In this document: positions 11,535 to 24,516 of the stretch, in pieces
How the letters are laid out: every line of letters starts with the position of its first letter
Position numbering within the stretch: the first letter of the stretch is position 1
Assembly: GCA_003993805.1 (NCBI GenBank)
Contig: RSEF01000003.1
Span: 41,208,132-41,272,131 of the forward strand
DNA: 64,000 nt
DNA from: Himantopus leucocephalus
Taxonomy: Eukaryota > Chordata > Aves > Charadriiformes > Recurvirostridae
Direction: 5' to 3'
Notes under the pieces: model-generated
Database searches by the model: none
What the model was told of the DNA's origin: nothing
The model's input: the letters and a program-made list of their open reading frames with translations, nothing else
Made by a program: the position numbers and the translations under genes

Positions 11535-14500
11535 TGTCACATTCTTCCTCTTTAATTATGAATTTTTCTATTGTGAATTCCCAGAGTGTTTATTCCTGCC
11601 TGCGCTTCGCAGGTGGCTATCACACCACTCAGCTTTTATAGGGTCTTCTGCACCGATTAATGGGAGTGCAGTGGTGGAAGATTTTGTACCCAAACCTCAT
11701 AATCTAAATGTGCGTGGTGTATCGGTTACAGGGCACTTCAGCAGAACTGGGACTGGGGCCAGCAGCATGTCAGACAGGGTGACATTTCAGGGGACTGAAA
11801 ATGTGGGTCAGTTCGTCTATTTCTTCATTTCCCAGACAACTCACCTCACAGTCTGTACGGCTCCATGCTGCATTTCATTTACTTTGTCAACTGTTACCGT
11901 TCCCATTTTGCACGTATGCAGAGGTGGTGAACTTTGTGTCCTTTGTTCAGCATCTTCCCCTACAAATCTTATGTGTCAGCAACACTTTCTAGATGCTCTT
12001 TCTGAGAAAACAGCAATCACAAAAATCTCCTCTATAGCCTTAGATCCCTTCAAGATGCCGATGTCTTTACATTTTTAATAGGCTTTTGACTTTATTTTGT
12101 GGAAAGTGGGAGGAAATTAGTTTTGCTCAGAAATGTTTCTCTACTCAGTTCATACATTTTCCCACTCAGTGTTCAGTAAGTCAGTCACAGCCTCTGTTTT
12201 GAAGCAAGTCTACCTTCAGAAACACTAAACCCACTAAGTCATTAGCAATTCAGTGAATATCTCTGGCATATACATTATAAAACTCCTCAGGGCATTTCAA
12301 TATTATCTCAGGGAAAAAAACCCAAACTCTAACCTCTCATAAATACCTTTCTTTCCAATTTTTGTGTATCCCAACTTAACAATGCCAGCACGGCAGTAAA
12401 AAACAGGTGGTTCACCTTTCTGCAGCAGCAAAGGAGCAGTAAGATTTATCCCGTGTCCAACATGGATTAATTTTGTACCTATTCCAAATTGTAAATATAA
12501 TAATTTTATTTTTTAAATATTCTGAATTCGTAGCTAAAGTTCAATATTGCAGTAAAACTAAATAAGTGTCCAGATCTATTAGGATTTTAATACAACATCA
12601 GGAAAGATATAAAATTCTTTACATTACAGTATAACAGTTCCTAATGCAAATACCTTAGTTACCATGTACTTTTTCCTGGAGGATGGTCCTTTTGCTCAGA
12701 TACTTCAAAGTTTCCCATTAAAACAATTTTCACATGCATAAGGAATGCCAGATAACTCTTAGTTTAAACATGGACTGAGGAGAGAGCTTTACCTTCAGGC
12801 TAATATGTGGTAAGTCATAATGCCAGATATAAGAGGAATATAAGTTATGAAACAATATGACAGATCTGCTTTTAATATTTTAAAGTTGAATTCTGAAAAC
12901 TGATTATCTGTGTAAAACTGGAGATACTCTTCCAACCATTGGTACTGGAAAGAGAGTCCTGATAGCATCCTGGAAAATAAAAATAAAAACCTGTTTCTCC
13001 GAAGTGCATTGGTCTTGTAAATATGTAGAGACAAAGATAAGGTTTAAGCATGAGAACACGTGCAGTTTTCCCAGCAACCCCTCACGAACTGCAGCAGGTC
13101 ATCACCAAAGTTTCCTGTTCTGCTCTGTTTCTCGTTGACTGCATTCCCCAAGTGCAAGGACCACACTTCATATTAAGGACCCCATTAGTGATGGTGTCTC
13201 TACCTCCATATTGACCTAGCTTATCCAGGATAAGTAAGAAGGTGATGGGCAGAGCTCCTCCATCTCCCCTGCTAGGGAAGTGGCAACCATTCACACAGCA
13301 ACCCCTACCAGCAGCCCCCACCCTGAAAAGGCACTTACTTTTTAATTCTTACATCACTAAAGGACAGCAAGTATTCGAGATGACAAGTCATAGCCACAAG
13401 GTTATATTCCCATGTTCTTCACTCTTACAAGTTCATCGCTTTCCCTTCCCTTTTCTGTATTTGCTATTCCACCAATAGTCACGTGGGGTTTTTTTCCAGA
13501 TTTTTTGCTGATTTTTTCCATTTATAGAATATTGCAGAAATTTTCAGTTATATTACCTCATGAAACACAAAATTAGAAGGTTAGAAAATTAACCTGAATA
13601 AAACATAATTCTGCTTTTATTTCCCCTATCCAGGACAACTTAGAATGCTTGGAAGTTGTAATTCCTGTTAATGCAAATTATAACGCAGTGTATGATGCAT
13701 AAAGAATTCTGAGAAGTTGTTTGGTTGTCTTCTCCTACCCTGCCTTCTACTCTGCTGGGCTGGCTTACGAGGACATACCTCTCTAAATAGGTCTTTTTTT
13801 TCCCCAACAAAGCAACCGTTGTTCCTTTACAGAAAGTCCTCAGCAGGAAGCTGCTGGAATTTCTCCATCAGCAGACTGAATGAAAGAGCACAACATAAAA
13901 AGGTTATCATACTGCGTGTGGTGCCTGGAGAGACATTGAGAAAACCCACTGCAGTAATAGTAATCACAATAGGAGGTGCTACACTTATGGAATAGAAAGA
14001 AAGGTCCTATAAATGCCATGGGTTAAATGTGAATTAAAACACAATTTATTTGCCTATTCCGTGTTTAAGATCTAATTACGTTTGCCTCTGGTATATGATT
14101 ACTCTCCCTTTTCTGCTTCTAGATAAAAGATACGGTAATTTTTCTGAAATAATTAGGACTAGTCGCAACCACAGCACCATGAGTGTGATCAATGCCCCAC
14201 ACTGCCCTCCATTCCACGCGAAGAACATATCCACATCCAAAGGAAACAGTATCTATTTCTTCATCCTTAATACCTGTTGTTGCTTTCTTACCGTGTCTAG
14301 GCAGTGCAGAGCTTCTGGAAACCCTCCAAATATTTCAACCTTCAGGAAAAAAATAGGTTTTAAGAGAGTCTATCTTCTATGGTTCTGTGCAAAAGCACTG
14401 AAAAAGGATCTTCTTACAGTTCTCACCTATAAAGAAAGCTCTGATATCAGTATCTCTGTATCTGGCTAATCAGATGATTCAGAAAATATTGGTAGCGAAG

Positions 14501-14873
14501 TCTAAATACTCTCTTTCCATGACATCACTGACATACCAGTTGTGTGGAGTTTTTTTTTTTTAACATGGTAGGAAGTGCTGTGTTACTGAATAGGTTTCCC
14601 TTTCCATGAAATTTCTGGTGATTTCAGCTGACTTCTAGTATCAATGTTCTTGTGACACTTTGTGGATTATCTAGGGTAGTTTGACCAACCCAACTCCATC
14701 TCTCAACTCAAATTTAACTGTTCTCAGCCCTTCTCTCTGAGAACTCAGGTCTTCGTGTTCTTTCCATTGCCTTTCTCAGGACATAATCAAGGACATTTGG
14801 ATTTTTTTCCCCTCACATAGACCACTGAATCCTACAGGTTCCTAAAATCACTTTGATTGTCTCATTGGCTGGA
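11535..14873. other. Unique DNA, no gene seen
   Basis: The longest uninterrupted frames of the window lie here (11671-12078 with 135 codons and 14050-14469 with 139 codons, both plus strand). Both start at non-ATG codons in the computed frames, show no domain or family resemblance, and are of a length expected by chance in 64 kb. Octamer-like ATGCAAAT appears near 12645 and 13671. Confidence 0.55.
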
Positions 14874-14894
14874 TTTTTTTTTTTTTTTTTTTTN
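14874..14894. repeat. T20 homopolymer ending in a single N
   Basis: Twenty T bases are followed by one N at 14894. The sequence on the two sides of the N is not duplicated, unlike the other single-N sites, so this is a contig break at a homopolymer whose true length is unknown. Confidence 0.9.
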
Positions 14895-15639
14895 GAGGGA
14901 AGAGGAGGTGGTGTTGTTGCTGTTGTTTCAGAGACAAGGGTTATTGAGTGAAAACAAAACCTATCTGGAAATGACAACTGTGTATTTATACACGCCTCTT
15001 TTGTTTAGTAGTCACTCATCCTTTGCAAGGATGCCCCAGAATGTGCCAAGTCCCAGGGGAGAGATTTCTTTTCATTACTGTTTCATACCTGTGGATTCCC
15101 TGATGGTGTCTCCCTCTAATGTCAGGGCAGTTCTCAGACAAGTCCACATGCTTATGCCTAAATAATTTGTATAAGATATTTCAGAATAACTTGTGACTAG
15201 TGTTTCAGTACTTCAGTTTCAGTGCCTCTCAACTGCCCCATACTGCGTTTGATTCATGCAAGGAAAGAAAAGGTTATAAAATAACTCAATACTCTGAGAA
15301 TATCCTTGATAATACATGACACCAGATGTTTCAAGTTTTCCATAATTTTTCTCACCAAAACACACAATTCTTGTGTTTCTGTATATATTAAGTTATTTAT
15401 TCCTGGAGTGAGATTCTTAAACAGTTGCCACAGTTCATTTCATTGCAGTCGATAAAACAATCCTAAAATGCAAATACTTTTCAAACTATGTTCTCTGTAA
15501 TATTTTCTGGATCCTCGTGGGTGAAAGGCTGTACATGAGTATGTTTGTCATCATTACCTGTCTCCAAAGTACGGATGCAGAAGACGTTGTTAGCCAGCAG
15601 CCTGATTATGCCAACACCTAAGTAGTTGACAAATTGAAA
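14895..15639. other. Unique AT-rich DNA, no gene seen
   Basis: Nothing recognised. A computed 102-codon frame at 14857-15165 runs through the T20/N break and is not reliable. Confidence 0.6.
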
Positions 15640-15735
15640 TGAGATTTGCTACTGGCCGCCTATCAATCAGAGGATAAGAATTGCATCCTGTGAACTAACA
15701 ATATTGTTGGCAATTTGCATGTAAATTAGATATTT
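15640..15735. promoter_or_regulatory. Enhancer-like motif cluster: PBX-type, SOX palindrome, POU octamer
   Basis: Within about 60 bp there is ATCAATCA at 15662-15669 (reverse of TGATTGAT, a PBX-HOX core), a perfect palindrome AACAATATTGTT at 15698-15709 (two inverted ATTGT SOX/HMG cores) and ATTTGCAT at 15713-15720 (POU octamer in reverse), followed by TAAATTAG. SOX and POU sites lie 3 bp apart, the arrangement known for SOX-POU co-bound enhancers, although the octamer is inverted relative to the classic composite. No conservation data are available to me, so the enhancer call is inference. Confidence 0.35.
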
Positions 15736-16244
15736 TTTAAACCATTTTAAACTGTTGTACTACTCATAAGAAAGCACAGCACAAAAGGAATGGTAGAAAT
15801 AATACTGTCCCTGTATGTGAGTGTTATCCATAGAAGCGTGGTTTTTCAGAGATGTATCATGTAGAACCAGGTGGTGTTTTCTTGATGAGTAAAGATATCA
15901 AAGGAAGTATGGGGAAAATGGTAGGAGTAGGCAGTCTGGGTACAAAATTAAAATGATGATTTAACTGTTATACCAGAGACATAATTTGACCAGCTAGTGT
16001 TGTTCTTCAAATAGCAAAATAAAATTAACAGTTTGAGGTATTTGGATTGAATCAATTGTGATGGGTGTGCTTAAGTATATTCCAGGTTATTAAAAGAACT
16101 GGCTAATGAAAACTCAGTGATCATAACATTGTCTGTGAAAATTTAAGAGCAATAAAGAAAACAGAAGAGCGGAACTGTCTACAGAAAGGGGAAAAAAAAA
16201 AGTAGGAGTTTGGGTTTTGCAGATTTAATCAGACTAATTTGCGC

Positions 16245-17120
16245 CTCTAGAAAAATACTGGAACAAACAAGTGAACTCCAAACATCTAGAAGAAAAGCAA
16301 TTAAATGAGTAATGTTCAATCTGGACCAGTACAAAGCAAATCACATCTGGTAAATCTCATAAGCAATCTGTGGAAATGTTGTTTAGATGGAAGCACTGCA
16401 GCATGGATCCAATGACTGGACAAACCTTCCTAAAAGAGTAAATATCAATGTGCCAGAATGGAAGGATGTGCAAATGAGATTCTGCAGAGGTTAATATTTC
16501 ATTAATAAGCAGGATGAAAGAACAGAGATTATGATAATTACATTTGCAGATGCTTCCAAGCTGGGAGGAACTGCTGAAAGATGACTTCAAATTTAAAATT
16601 ACCATGTCAACCTTGAGATTATTTAAAAGAAAACAGATAGAATTCAACAAGTACAAGATACTATGCTTCAGCAGAAATAGTTGTCCATGCAGGATTGGGA
16701 ACAATTGACTAAACAGCAGAAAACATCCTGGGTGTAATAGCAAATCATATTTAAACACGAATCAGCAATATGGTGCTGTAGCAATAAGCAAATCCCATAG
16801 AGGGATCTATATACAGGAGTACACCTATAGGATAGTAAATAATCCTTTCATTATTCAGTGTTAACTGGAGTAGTTTGTCTATCTTCTACCCTTCAAGACA
16901 GAAGCAAAACAGCTGGAAAATCAAGCAGAAAGCAATCATCGCAAGTCTGGAAAGTATGATGATGTGAGGAAAGGATAAAGGAACTGGAGGTTGAATAATA
17001 TAAAGAGGAAAGCAAGAAAAAAAATTTAAATAGCTAAGATGTGCCAGCAAAGATGAAGTATAGGTAATTACTGAAATAGATTTCCTGGGGAAGGTCTAGC
17101 ATCTCTTTATCAGGGGATTT
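16245..17120 (+). mobile_element. Ancient, heavily decayed CR1/L3-like LINE (RT to near the 3' end)
   Basis: Scattered collinear blocks match the amniote CR1/L3-type ORF2: CATCTAGAAGA at about 16282, ATTTGCAGATGCTTCCAAGC at about 16541 (RT 'FADD' region, then KLGG), AATTCAACAAGTACAAG at about 16640 (KFNK-K), CTGGGTGTAATAG at about 16728 (DLGV region), CAATATGGTGCTGTAGCAAT near 16766, GAGGAAAGGATAAAGGAACT near 16967 (the EERL-L block), and GAAATAGATTTCCTGGGGAA near 17072 (NRLP region). The order and spacing follow the element. Every frame is broken by stops and shifts, so this insertion is far older than the other CR1 copies in the window. An antisense 133-codon frame inside it (16357-16758) is spurious. 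Confidence 0.82.
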
Positions 17121-20100
17121 TGAGCACCAGTTCACAGCCTTTCCCAGGCCTGTGATTCCAGTTTAATCATTTAAACCAGTGTGCATATTTCTGCTGTCTT
17201 CCATGTGTTAATTCTTATACACAGGGTACAGATAATTATTTATACCTAATTGAATCTGAATAATTCATGCACAGAAGAGGACCAGTTCTCAGAGTGTAGC
17301 ACTGCGCCTGACAACTATAGGAAACTCACTCTGCTACCACGCACTTCTACTTTGTTTGGAGTCAGCGTTTCAACCACAGTTTGGATACCAAGTAGCGAAG
17401 CTGGTTATGGTAGAAATAGAAGGAAATGTCATTAAACAAATTAGTTTTGTCTTCTCGGGGATTTAAGTTGTTCATTCTTTAGCCGTATATCTGCAGATTT
17501 CTACACAGGCAGACAAAAATACAATATGGAAAATATTTTGCCAGCTGACCTTGCTTGACCTCTTGCAAAGCTCTCAGCTTACTCTGAGCCAGGTAAGGCA
17601 GTCAAAGGATATGGGACAGCTAGTCCTTTGCTATATTTTTTTTCAAAACGCATAAGGTATTTTGGTGACAGGAATATGACCAGCTGATACTTCCTCCAGT
17701 TTGGAATCATACTGGTGCATACCGTGGTTAGGTATAATCCTGCAATGGAATGCTGTATGTTGTCCAATTCTGAAATCTGTTTGGAATAAAACTCGCGAAC
17801 TGTGATACCGATAAGAACCTTCTGTCAACTGCTTAACAAGAAATCTAATGTATCTTGTGGTAGCTGAGTTATGTAAAGAGAATGTCAGTTTTAGGGAAAA
17901 AAAATGTAGGAAAACTTGTTATAGGATTAGGTTTAGGCAGCAGAAAATGGTGCAGCTCTATATCATTTAAATGTATAATGTCCTGTTTGATTAAAATTTT
18001 TGATAGAATTCTTTATGAGAAAACGTAGAGGCTTAAAGGTCATAGTCAGGTACCTGATGCTGTAAGAATCTGCTGCAAAGTCAAATAGTGCAAAGATGGC
18101 TAGCAGAAAATGATGCATAAAGATGGCTCATGCATCATAAGAGATGAGCAGGAAGAGTTAAAGAGGAAAATAATTCTGTGAGGAAAATCAAAGAAATAGT
18201 GGATCAAAGGAGGGGGGGAATAGGAATTTTCTGAAAGCATCAAACAGATAAAATATCTTCAAGATGAATTTTCACAGAATGAATAATAGTAAACACTATT
18301 AAATGCAACTAGATGACAAGGGAATTTTAGCCTAAAAGCCATCCTAAATCAGAACCTATGTAGGAAAAAAAAAAGCTGTTTATTTTCCTGTAGCAACAAC
18401 CCATTGCCATTTCTGTCTTCTTTCTTGATATTATTCTGAGATTTCTGTCTGTAGACCCGTCTAACTCTTATTTGGCTTAGCAAAATCTTTAGTTATGAAT
18501 ATAGAACAGTAGGAATTATTGGCCTAGATATCACTTGACTGTACTTAAAATATTTCAAAATGTTGTGCTATAAAATAGACACATATTTGTAAAAGCAAGA
18601 AAAATATATTCAATACTAGTAATTTTGGAAAAAAAATCCTGTTATTTCAGGAACAATTTTCATTTAAATTTTCTGCTGATCATTGAATGCTTTGGTATCC
18701 TTAACCTTTCCAGAGGTTGAAGGTGACAGCTCTCTCTGAACTCTCCATGGCATTAGATGGCACTATACCCATATAGTGTATGCCCTGTCCACCTGACTAA
18801 TAATCAGAGCTCTAGATCATATTTCACAGTCATGTACCAAAAGTGGAGATAACTGTCAGTTCTGTAAATGTATTAAGTGGGTGCATTTTATAAGCCCATA
18901 TGGATCAAAAATAAAAATATACAAGCTGATGAAACTGGTGAAAGGTTTAAAACGGCAGGAAGGGGAAAGGTCAAACTTGCATTCTGCTGCATGTGGCAGC
19001 AGTAACTTATGTTGACACTGGTTTCTCAAGAAATGTCAGGACACTTCCATTTTGTCTGAATTTTTCTCAGGGTATTTTGGCAGAAGATCTTAGAGAAATT
19101 ACATCAAGTAAATAAAATCAAACATACCTTCACCAAACTGTTATTTAAAGCTCATTTGACAGCCATAGTATTTGCAACGCATTCAAAAAGCAATCTGTGT
19201 TAAGGATTCAATCTATTTAAAATAATGTTGTCAGGAATTGGAAATCTTGGAATGTATTACACTAATATGAACTGGTCCCTCTGGCATGTTTTTTGTTTCT
19301 TTTCCATAAGATGCTTCTTAATTAGCACAATTATTTGTATTGAAGTAAAACCTTGCTTTTGTCAACTACCTACTGATCTCTTACAAAGAGTATTGCTGAC
19401 CAATAAGTCTTTGTTTTCACACTGTTATTCTTGCTTTTTTCTTTTTCAGATATTTTCACTGTCAAAACAGTTTTTCACAATAACTTTACATTAAATTTGT
19501 GACTGTAACAATACAAATTTTTAGGTCTCATTTTTAACTAACATAGTTTATGGCTAAACCCTTTTTGGTTTTAATTCTCCAGAAATAGGGTAAACAGTTA
19601 AATATCAAAATCATGGAAAGTAGAAAAAATAATGAAAATAAGAGGTGATAATTAACATCCCTATCCTGTTCTTCTATTAAAAGAGGCATTTTTGTCAAGT
19701 ATTTCTGCTAGTTATTAAACTTGTTAGACTTGGTGTATGATAATAAGACCCATTTGTGCAAACTGACACAAAACTGGATTTAATGAATGCAATGAGAAGG
19801 CAATGTTAAATGGCTTTATGAAGTACTTCTTTCGATCCAGAAGAATCACTGTCCACGGAAGTCAATTTCTATAAGGGACTGTATTGGACAGATTTGAAAA
19901 ACTTTATATTATTAAACTCCTTTTTTGAAATGTTACAAGAAACTGGTGGAGAAAAATCTACTTCCTTATTTTGGACTTACTGAAATTTTGATCACAATTA
20001 AGTGGACCTCTTTACCAGTTTTATATTTAGCAATATACAATGGAAGTCTAAATTTTCATGCCACAACACTGAAATTATGATTGGCCCAGTAATTCCTCCA

Positions 20101-23100
20101 TTGTTCAGTAAGGAAGATTGCATGCAGCCATAAAAACTTCAGAATCAGATGACTTTAGATCATTCAGTGGTGAAAAATGCAATAACTCTCCCCTCTTTAC
20201 TCCCCTAAAAAACCCTCACAGGTTGCCCAAGTACACGAAAACAAGAATGAAGGACAAAGTTTTTAGTTTTGCCTTGTAATCAGACGAGTAATTGATTCTT
20301 TTAAGGAAAAGGAAAGGGGAAAAATATCGCACTTACTGCCTCTACAGAGGCACCCTCAAGTTGAGTGTTAATTTGGCGGTGAACATAAGTGAGAGATAGA
20401 GCTAAAAGCGCTTGAAGACGGAGCTGTTACTGACGGAGACAGTTTCTGCTGCCGGTGGCTAATCCACTCTGGAAACTTCCTGCCCTCTTCTGCTCATTTT
20501 CTCAGTTTCCCTTCTCAGGGTTCTCAATATCTTTAGTTGTTATAGTGAGAAACTACAAAGCATATAAAATTAGATTTTAAGATATTTTTCCTTAAAGCCT
20601 GGAGATTTCTATTTATTAAAAAAAAAAAGAAAATCATGCTTCTTCTTCTGTTTTTATTTCGTCCAAAACATGATTAATTTTTACTGTCAAATTGAAGGCA
20701 GTTTTTAATAGATGCATTCCCTGAATCATGGGATTAATTTCATCAACTTCACTTTGCATTAAATGGATCACTTATGTCAAAATGTTAAAATAATATTGTT
20801 TCACCATGTAAGCTTGGTGAAATGCTTCAATTAACAGTCTCTGAGACCCTCAAGAGAGCTATCAAAATAAGGAAGACTAGAGTAGAGCTCTCTAGAAACG
20901 TGTTCATATTCAAATGAGGAGATAGAGGAGCTAACATTCAAAATTAAGTACACCTTTTGCATCTCACTTTTGTACACATTTTATTAGTGGAGACAGAACA
21001 GAATTACAAGAAAATGGGCAGGTTTTCAAGAGCGGTGTGGAAAACAGTTGACAGGTCTCCTGGTAGCATTACGTGTTTCTCAATAGCTATTGTTTTTCAC
21101 ACCTAGATTCTATTGATCTTGTGGGAATCACTGATTTCTTCTTTGTTAAATGTGTTTACAGCTTCAAGGTTGCAGAGGAAAAAGACATCTAAATACATGA
21201 GTAGGTTCAGAAAGGCCTAGGATGCATCTCTGTATCTGTTTACAATAAATACACCTACTTTTTTCTGGAAAAGTTCCCAAAATCCAAGAACCCTCAGGGT
21301 CCTTGAATATTTGAAATTGATAACCATTTAGGTATTTCTGTGATCTTGTTTCTATATTCCTAGTGTTTTTTTCAGGTTTTTAAATTCTAAATACATAGAA
21401 AAGTTATTCTAAAATGTTTAGGTTAGCTTCTTATCTATTACACTTTGAGAAGCTGCTGGTCTCATAATTTTTTAAGTAATATTTGCTCTTCATTTTAGTG
21501 TAAAAAGAAGAACTCTAGAAGGAATTGATAAATAATAAGGATGGACAGTTTGTTGAACATCTGCCAATAATCCAGTTGCTAACAAGAAATAAAGTAGCAC
21601 TCAAGGAAAATCGGAATGTGGTTCAAAAGACTTTTGAATTAAATTAATGTTTGTCAGGGGCTTGCTGGGGAAGATAAAATTTGTCTTCCATATAAATGGT
21701 CCTAGAAGATGTCTAATTTTCAAATGCTTTTTCTTTAAATTCATTGTGCATAGGAGGAGGGTTTTTTATATATACAGTCTGTCATCCTAAAGCTTCCCAG
21801 ATGAACTATATTCTCCGTAGAGGTCTAACTCATATCTCAGAAAAAGGGTGGCCAGGCAGCCTTCCCTCCTAACACATTGGAAGCTGACGTGCTTTTTTCC
21901 GGACATGCAATAATATGAAATAATTTATGCTAGGAAACTATCAAATGTATATGAACAGGTTCTCCTTTTCTAAAATATCTGAGTATTAAAAACACTGTTG
22001 GAATTAAGAGATTGCAGCTGGATTCCTTCATCTGTATAGGAAAACTGAACAAGCTTTTCCCACCTTCTATCGCTGCATCCCCTGGATATTGAGTCCTCGG
22101 GCTATCTCTGGCTTTGCCTCTCAAGCAAGTAATTCAAGATGCAGTGGTTGAAAAAAGAAGCAGGAATAATACCATCACTCTAAATTAAAAATCTGGTTTA
22201 TTCAATAAGGAGATAGAAATCCTGGACAACAAACTCTTTTTCAATGGCAATTCAACCTTTTTTGCCAACAACTTTAAAGTCTGGAAATCATGGATGAGGT
22301 TGCTAGAATACCATAAGATCCACTCCAGATCAAGGCAGTTTATTGATTTATCAATGACACATAATTAACTGGCAGTCACTATAAGTGCAGGATCACTACC
22401 AGTAATACAACAGATACACCACGATACTAAGCACTACTGAAATGTTAATAAATTGTCTACAAACTGGGATGTGGCGCATATTTGTTGCTCCTCATGATGT
22501 CTGCCCCCTCACTGGGCACAGGGTCACCTCGGCATCTGACCAGGAAGCAGCTCTGTCTGGTCTAGGCAGAGATCGTCACTTTGGATGGCACCAAACCAGG
22601 TTTTGACTGCTTTTCTGGTACCCTCTTCTTTCTCCCCACAGTTACAGATGTTCAGGTTTCTTTTCTGCTTCCCTTCAAGCTGCTTCCTCCTTTGTGTTAA
22701 CTCCACAGTCAGTTCTGCATATGGCATCTGCATCCACCGTGCACACTGCTGTTACCCCTGAACAGCAATTGTCATCCAGAAAACTTTGCCAAAGCTGGGC
22801 TTTGTAAGCATCCCCAGAACTGACATGTTTTAAGAGAAAACATGAGAGCAGGCACAGTGATACGTACCTTCTCTTTGCCTGAGCGGACTGTTCATGCCAC
22901 TTCACTACCACTGATTTCTGAATATTGATGGGTTTAGAACAAATATCGTGGTTCAGTGGCTTACTTCAAATGGTATTATAGGGTTGGGTTTTTTTGTTTT
23001 CCTTGTCTGTGCAATGTAGCTATTACTTAAGCCTTGGTTGTCATCAAATCACTCAACAAATAATTGAAAGGGGACTCCTGTCCTCTCTCCATGGTTGTGT

Positions 23101-24265
23101 CTAATTGCTTTTTAGTTGATTTCCCAAATGAAGACTGGAGGGTGTGTTATTTTGACTTTCTATGATAATGGGATAGGGAAAATGCAACTCTACAAAGGTG
23201 CAGAAAAAACAAGAATTCCCACTTGAAAATACAAGTATTAATTACTGAACACTCTTCATTTTTTGCCTCTGTCCAGCTTAACTACTAATCAAACTTCTTT
23301 TAATATTGGATAGCTGTCATACCAAGCACTAAATAATTTCCATCAAAGGACATTCTCTAGCTTGTAATATCCTAACATTATTGTAGTGCTGAGGAAAGAA
23401 ATAGGAATTGTATCCCAAGGGATCCTGTAACCTTACCTCTCCATCTTTTGCATGCCCTGGTTGCCTCCCAAGAGCTGTTTTCACCACTGTTCTGCCAAGG
23501 ACAGAGTGAACCTGCCTCCTGGCCTGGCAGGGTTGGGCATGGATTAGGTGAATGGGTTTCTGTGGAGCAATGCCCAGCCCATGCTAGGGGAATGTCCAGA
23601 GCTGATCAGAGCTGGCACATATTAGAAGCCATCAACCTCTGTTTACAGCAGGGAACTGACCTCTGGCTGAGCAAACTAACATTTTTTTTCTTTAAAGTTA
23701 CTGGTTTGGAAATAATCTGAGCAATACTATTTCCATTTTTTCCCAAATTTTTAAGTAAAAAATGGAGTACGATGGACATTTTGAACGTGTATCAAAGTGG
23801 CAAAGACATGACTATTTTAACTATGAATTTTCATAATCTCAGAATTTCACTTATCACATCAATGATAAAATTCTCACCATTTCTTACATCTCAGAATTGC
23901 ACCCAGTATTTTGAAACGATTTTCAAAAGTATCAAATCAATTATGCTTTCACAAACATGTTCCTGTGTTTCAAAAACAAGATATGAAGAAAGGTTTAGTT
24001 TGAACAAAGAATAATTTTTTTCATGAAAAATAAAAAGGGACACATCCCAAACTGAGAAGACACTTCCATTCAGTCTGGCCCCATATGCTTTTTCATTGTG
24101 GTAACCATAATAACAAATTCAGAACAAAGGAATAATGCAGTTTATGAGTGAAAAGTGAAATCTCCCATGTCGGTTTGCTTGTGATAGGTATTATTACATT
24201 TTACTCTGTGTGTTTGGCCAAATCTGTGCATGCAGTTTAGATAATTCTCCTTCAAAACACTCTTG
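17121..24265. other. Unique AT-rich DNA, no gene seen
   Basis: About 7 kb without a recognised gene, RNA or repeat. A slightly GC-richer section at 22490-22900 has an open minus-strand frame (22675-22911) ending beside a donor-like AAG/GTACGT, but no family resemblance. Sections such as 20640-20780 are rich in homeodomain-like AT motifs and could be conserved non-coding DNA, which cannot be judged from one sequence. Confidence 0.55.
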
Positions 24266-24516
24266 CGCTTGACCAGTGAAACAGGGGTAATGTCTAACAG
24301 AAATAATTAAGCCTGGCTAATGTTCATTTTCACAAAGCTTAAGCTCGTGAGCCAAGAATTAAGAGATTTCCATCTGTCTACATCTTTCAANCGCTTGACC
24401 AGTGAAACAGGGGTAATGTCTAACAGAAATAATTGAGCCTGGCTAATGTTCACTTTCACAAAGCTTAAGCTTGTGAGCCAAGAATTAAGAGATTTCCATC
24501 TGTCTACATCTTTCAA
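24266..24516. repeat. Direct duplication of 125 bp around a single N (probable assembly artefact)
   Basis: 24266-24390 and 24392-24516 are the same 125-bp sequence, with one N at 24391 between them. They differ at three positions, all transitions. Both copies abut the N exactly, and the sequence continues normally only outside the pair. This is the signature of two overlapping contigs, probably from the two alleles, joined without merging. The minus-strand frame 24307-24666 crosses the N and is meaningless. Confidence 0.88.

Noticed and set aside
11671..12078. 135-codon plus-strand frame
   Set aside because: It starts at a GTG, has no recognised motif and no splice or promoter context.
14050..14469. 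139-codon plus-strand frame, longest outside gaps
   Set aside because: It begins at a TTG, shows no domain, signal or family resemblance, and its length is expected by chance in 64 kb of six-frame translation.
16357..16758. 133-codon minus-strand hydrophobic frame
   Set aside because: It is antisense to the ancient CR1/L3 relic; the Leu-rich content follows from the A-rich sense strand.
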